Assembly: GCA_015499995.1 (NCBI GenBank)
Contig: JADNRV010000032.1
Coordinates: 186,001-250,000 of the forward strand
Length of the DNA: 64,000 nt
From: Flammula alnicola
Taxonomy: Eukaryota > Basidiomycota > Agaricomycetes > Agaricales > Strophariaceae
Direction: 5' to 3'
Position numbers and translations under genes: made by a program. Below, one piece after another: positions 60,327 through 64,000 of the stretch (within the stretch, counting starts at the first letter, position 1; each line of letters starts with the position of its first letter). The notes below the pieces were generated by a model that saw only the letters and a program-made list of their open reading frames with translations, had not been told where the DNA came from and made no database searches.

Positions 60327-63148
60327 TCAAATTTCAGCAGTGGATAGGCGCTGGCTCTGACTCCACGTCCGCTTGGCATGCCTTAACAGAGAAACCAAGG
60401 ATGTCGGAGTCATGCCCTCTATCCTTTTCGCAGCACCCTTTTATTGCAAGACGAAGATTAGTACCGCTCAGAAGAATTTAAGCATCGACGTACGATTGTC
60501 GTAGGTTTGACGAGGCGTAATTTCTCTATTACTTCAGAGCTCAAGCCCAGAACAGAGGAGTAGTCCATCTTCGGGTCAAGGATAAGCGACTCGTCTTCGT
60601 TAAACGCCCGCACGTCGGCTTCTTGCCGTGCCAAGTGTGCATCATATTGGCCTAGCGCCCAAAGAGAATGTGTCAGAGAAGGCGACGCAGATACAGTTAC
60701 TTGTCTTACCGTCAATGTCAATCCACGTCAGAATATGAGGGTGGATCTCCTTGAGGCTCGGTACCAAGTTCATCAGGTGAGCGGTTGTGATCCCAGGATA
60801 GCGCAATATTTCGAAGGCGCTGAGATTAAGGGCTTCAGTCATTGCCATTCCTATTTGATCAATCGACTGACCTTCGAGCAATGCCATCGTATTGGACAGT
60901 GATGCCTTGATTTGCCCAAGCTTGCGGGCTTAACGAGGTCGATTTCAGGAGTTTCTTCATATCAGACATCGCACGCCTTGACCTGTCAAACTTGACCCAT
61001 CTGTCGTCAGACACAGCACCGGCCAGACGACCTGAGGAGAAACGTCTTAAATCTGAACTTCGCTGCAATGTAGCTAACAGAAGTGCCAACCTTTTTCTGT
61101 CAGCCTCAAGTCAGCGTTATCGCTCCGGATGCTCATCCGATACTCTGATCGAGAAGTAAACATGCGATCTACGACAGATTAATTGAGTGGAATGATGACA
61201 GAGAGCCCCAAAAACATACGCACAGGGTTCCTCTGCGCCCTTTACTATCAGGTCATCTATCATCACACCCGTGAACCCATCTGCACGGGAAAGCAACAGT
61301 GGCGGTCTTCCTAAGGCTGCTAAACCTGCGTTGATACCCGCCACGACTCCTTGGGCAGCTGCCTCTTCGTATCCAGTGGTTCCTAATATCACAAACGGTA
61401 AGTGAGAGGCACATGACACGATGAGGGATATTACCATTGATTTGACCTGCGAGAAATAGACCCTGGTGGCTGCGATGAGTAACAAGTCTGCATCTTGAAA
61501 TTTATTATTACCTTGACTCGATGTGTCTCCAATGTAGCTGTTGCACAAAAATTATTCAAATATATCCACCTATGAGGAAGGCAGACACTTACGACCAAGT
61601 TCCCTTGGATCAATATAATCGTACTCCACGCCATACGCTGGTCTAACCATCTTGACATTCTCAAGTCCTCTAATGGTCCTCATCATTGGCTCCTGAATTT
61701 CTTCTGGCAAGCTGCAAGAGATTCCATTGGGGTAAATCACATCTAAGTCGTTCCTTAGCAAACATAGATCAAGGAAACAGGATATTAAATGCATACCGGA
61801 GTCGTAACCTTCTGGTTCGAGCCAAACCGTATGTTTCGCTTTGTTACCGAAGCGTATGATTTTTGCCTCGAGAGAGGGGCAGTACCGAGGCCCTAAAGCA
61901 CGACAAATGTCAGGCAAGTAAAAGACAGACAAAAAATTCAAATACCTTTCCGTGTCTCTTGAATGTGGACACTAAGATGCATATTATCTTTCACGATCTG
62001 ATGTGTTTCAGGCGTCGTTGCGGTCTGATAACAGAACACTTGGTTGTCCTGTTTGGCGATGTCAGGAAATTCCAGCGACAACTAGCCCAAGAAACTTACC
62101 GCATTATCTACAGCGTCATGCAAAAAACTAAATGGCACAGGCACGGTATCTCCGACTTGCCTTTCCAAGCCAGTGAAATCGATAGTATTGCCGTCAAGTC
62201 GTGCAGGAGTTCCAGTTTGTAACCGGCCAAGCTTGAAACCGGCAGCATTTAGAGACGCTGATAGACCAACTGAAGGTGCATCGCCGAGCCTACCAGCGGG
62301 AAATCGCTTCAATCCTATTTAAATGTATTCAGAGCAAGTCATTCCGAGAGAAAGCTGTAATCACCCATATGGATTTCTCCCGACAAGAACGTTCCAGTAC
62401 ATACAACAACCTGAGAACAGTGGATGATATCCTTATTTTCTGGCAGACTGTGAATATATGCGCCCATTCCGAAATAAAAAGCTAATAAAAAGCTTTACTA
62501 ACCTAATTTAACCCCAGTAACCTTCCCCCATGGGTTATCTGAGTCCGGGTCGAATATTAAGTCGAACACACTTCCTGCACGAACGTCAAGGCCCGGATAG
62601 TCGAACAAAAGCTTTTGCATGTTTTCTTTGTATAGTTGGCGGTCAATTTGAGCTCGAGGACCCTGCAAAATATCAGCAACAGCAAGATGTGTTGCCTGAG
62701 GAAGGCGTTACCCAGACGGCCGCTCCTTTGGATCGGTTGAGGATTTGGAACTGAATTCCGGCTTGTCTTAAGAAAATATTAGCTTTAAATTATGTGCAGT
62801 ATTGCTTGTATATACCAGCAACACGACCCATTAGCCCATCCAGTGCGTCAACTTCCCGAACCAGTGTCCCTTTCCCAACACCTCCGATAGAGGGATTACA
62901 CGAGAGTTCACCAACGGTTTCCAGTTTCTGCGTTAATAGGACTGTCTTCGCTCCTCTTCGCGCCGCCCCAGCAGCTGCTTCGCAGCCGGCATGTCCACCG
63001 CCAATAACACAAACTAAGGAGAATAAGTGCATGGGTCGAACAGTTTCGAATGTTACCACTGACCATCGTAATGCGGCACTGCTGATGATGTAGAGTAGAG
63101 ACGAGATATTGCGCGTCTTATGCAGGCTGTGTGTCGTGGAAGAAGCAT
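60327..63148 (-). CDS. MTO1: Mitochondrial tRNA uridine-modifying enzyme MTO1 (MnmG/GidA)
   Basis: FAD enzyme that, with MSS1, makes the carboxymethylaminomethyl-type group on wobble uridine 34 of mitochondrial tRNAs. The start at 63148 gives [20 protein letters not shown], a typical mitochondrial presequence, and splices to [20 protein letters not shown] (FAD site). Next come [145 protein letters not shown] and [13 protein letters not shown]. The last exon gives [20 protein letters not shown] and ends at TGA 60327. About fourteen introns, with all junctions checked in phase. The frame is intact. A longer open frame reaching 63236 was rejected as the start because it does not give the YDV motif. 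Confidence 0.94.
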
Positions 63149-63639
63149 TCCCAGCACGATGTGAGGCCTTGAGATCTAGAGACCTTGAGTTGGAGGACGG
63201 ACGAAAGAGCGCGTAAATTATTCGTGCCAGGAACATTGCTTGGCAGCAGAGCTTAGTCAGCGATGGCTATGGTTTTTTCGAATTTTCAAGTTCTTCGCGT
63301 CTCACCACAACCGCGAAGAGCGCGAAGTACAATATGTTGAGTGCACCGCTGCGCAACCATGTCTCTGGAGACATATCTACATACAACTCGTGGGCCACGA
63401 AACGCATCCCTATTCCACCAGCAAGGATCCGAAACTCATTCTCAGTGATCGCCATCATTACCAGTGCAACCCGCTAAGTAACTTGTAAGCCTCAGCCTAA
63501 GCGCACTGCCCTAGTTCTTGCTTTATATGCTGATACCTTTTTAGGATCATATCCCCTTTGCTCCCATTTATTTTCACCGGCGACTAGTATTTCTTTCTAA
63601 CGACGTTCGACCTGGTTGCCTTCGTACCATACAATATTA
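63149..63639. promoter_or_regulatory. Divergent promoter region between MTO1 and the membrane protein
   Basis: About 0.5 kb between two divergent starts, so it likely serves both genes. No TATA box or other clear element was recognised. A minus-strand frame at 63267-63458 has no support. Confidence 0.4.
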
Positions 63640-64000
63640 ATGTGCTCGACTGGGAATCCTTCTATCATCGGTACCTATATCCATTCCTCTTCAACCAACA
63701 TATATGGCTGACGGCTTGCTCAGGGATCGGTATTCGCGTATCTGTCTATACTCAAGCTCTCATCGCACCGATAGCTCTCTACGCTCAATATTGGAAATAC
63801 GGGGAGTTGAACCATCCGGACGTTATCGTCTCCATCTTCGACGATATTGCCGAAAAGATATTCCTGCTCGGGGCTGGGCTGCTGACGACGGCTATTATTC
63901 ACGCCAAATCGATCGAAGGCCTCACACCTCTTCAGGTCTTTTTGGTACTCAACTTGGGGTGGATTATCAACACAACATTGCTTCTTCTCCATATTGCGAC
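63640..64000 (+). CDS. Multi-pass membrane protein, 3' end beyond the window
   Basis: Two exons are visible. Exon 1, from ATG 63640, reads MCSTGNPSIIG and splices over a 53-bp intron to IGIRVSVYTQALIAPIALYA. The frame then stays open to the window end through QYWKYGELNHPDVIVSIFDD, AEKIFLLGAGLLTTAIIHAK and TPLQVFLVLNLGWIINTTLL. This is a pattern I associate with an uncharacterised agaricomycete membrane-protein family that starts with GDPDIIGIGVRxSxYxQ. At least three hydrophobic segments are seen. Function unknown. Confidence 0.7.

Noticed and set aside
62790..63236. Longer MTO1 N-terminus starting [11 protein letters not shown]
   Set aside because: The spliced start at 63148 gives a mitochondrial presequence joined to the family motif [12 protein letters not shown]; the unspliced frame loses the YDV and reads through a good GT-AG intron.

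Overview
The window is nuclear DNA of a basidiomycete fungus, most likely an agaricomycete. Genes are cut by many short GT-AG introns of about 45-90 bp. The recognisable families are basidiomycete in flavour: a DUF262 protein with a long disordered tail, a DUF6533 seven-helix protein, a stand-alone SRA-YDG protein, a GT18-type glycosyltransferase and an Msb1/Mug8-domain protein. Coding sequence lies on both strands with no operon-like order. Gene models were assembled by hand from splice signals and remembered family motifs, so exon edges are approximate unless stated.

Layout. 0.7-3.8 kb (-): DUF262 gene. 4.5-9.1 kb (+): condensin subunit SMC2, carrying five single-base frame breaks. 9.2-9.6 kb (-): tiny Golgi protein KSH1/TMEM167. 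12.4-15.4 kb (+): oligopeptide transporter with three more single-base breaks. 16.6-17.5 kb (+): single-pass membrane protein. 18.6-22.6 kb (+): Msb1/Mug8-domain protein. 23.1-31.6 kb: a diverged head-to-tail tandem duplication of about 4.23 kb, whose right edge lies in the last exon of a small secreted-protein gene (31.4-32.0 kb, -). 33.2-33.9 kb (-): acidic hypothetical protein. 34.0-34.2 kb: a 188-bp MITE with TA target duplications. 36.7-38.5 kb (+): DUF6533 membrane protein. 39.0-40.9 kb (-): CDK1/Cdc28, whose first exons are 8, 23 and 6 nt. 41.8-43.4 kb (-): GPN1 GTPase. 43.6-45.5 kb: a 1.95-kb element with terminal inverted repeats and TA duplications. 45.6-46.7 kb (+): SRA-YDG protein. 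48.8-53.0 kb (+): KIN1/PAR-1 kinase with KA1 domain. 53.7-55.9 kb (+): MFS sugar transporter with one in-frame stop. 56.6-57.4 kb (-): MYND zinc-finger protein. 57.9-59.9 kb (+): GT18-type glycosyltransferase. 60.3-63.1 kb (-): mitochondrial tRNA-modifying enzyme MTO1. 63.6 kb to the end (+): start of a multi-pass membrane protein.

Most genes are conserved housekeeping functions: chromosome condensation, cell-cycle control, polarity, RNA polymerase II assembly, mitochondrial tRNA modification, secretion and transport. They are separated by accessory stretches holding repeats. The main observations are the cluster of eight one-base deletions in SMC2 and OPT, the 4.23-kb tandem duplication with its broken exon copy, two families of TA-flanked inverted-repeat elements, and the micro-exons encoding the CDK1 glycine loop. 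I found no clearly new biological system; the duplicated 4.23-kb unit is the least explained part. No tRNA, rRNA or CRISPR array was seen.
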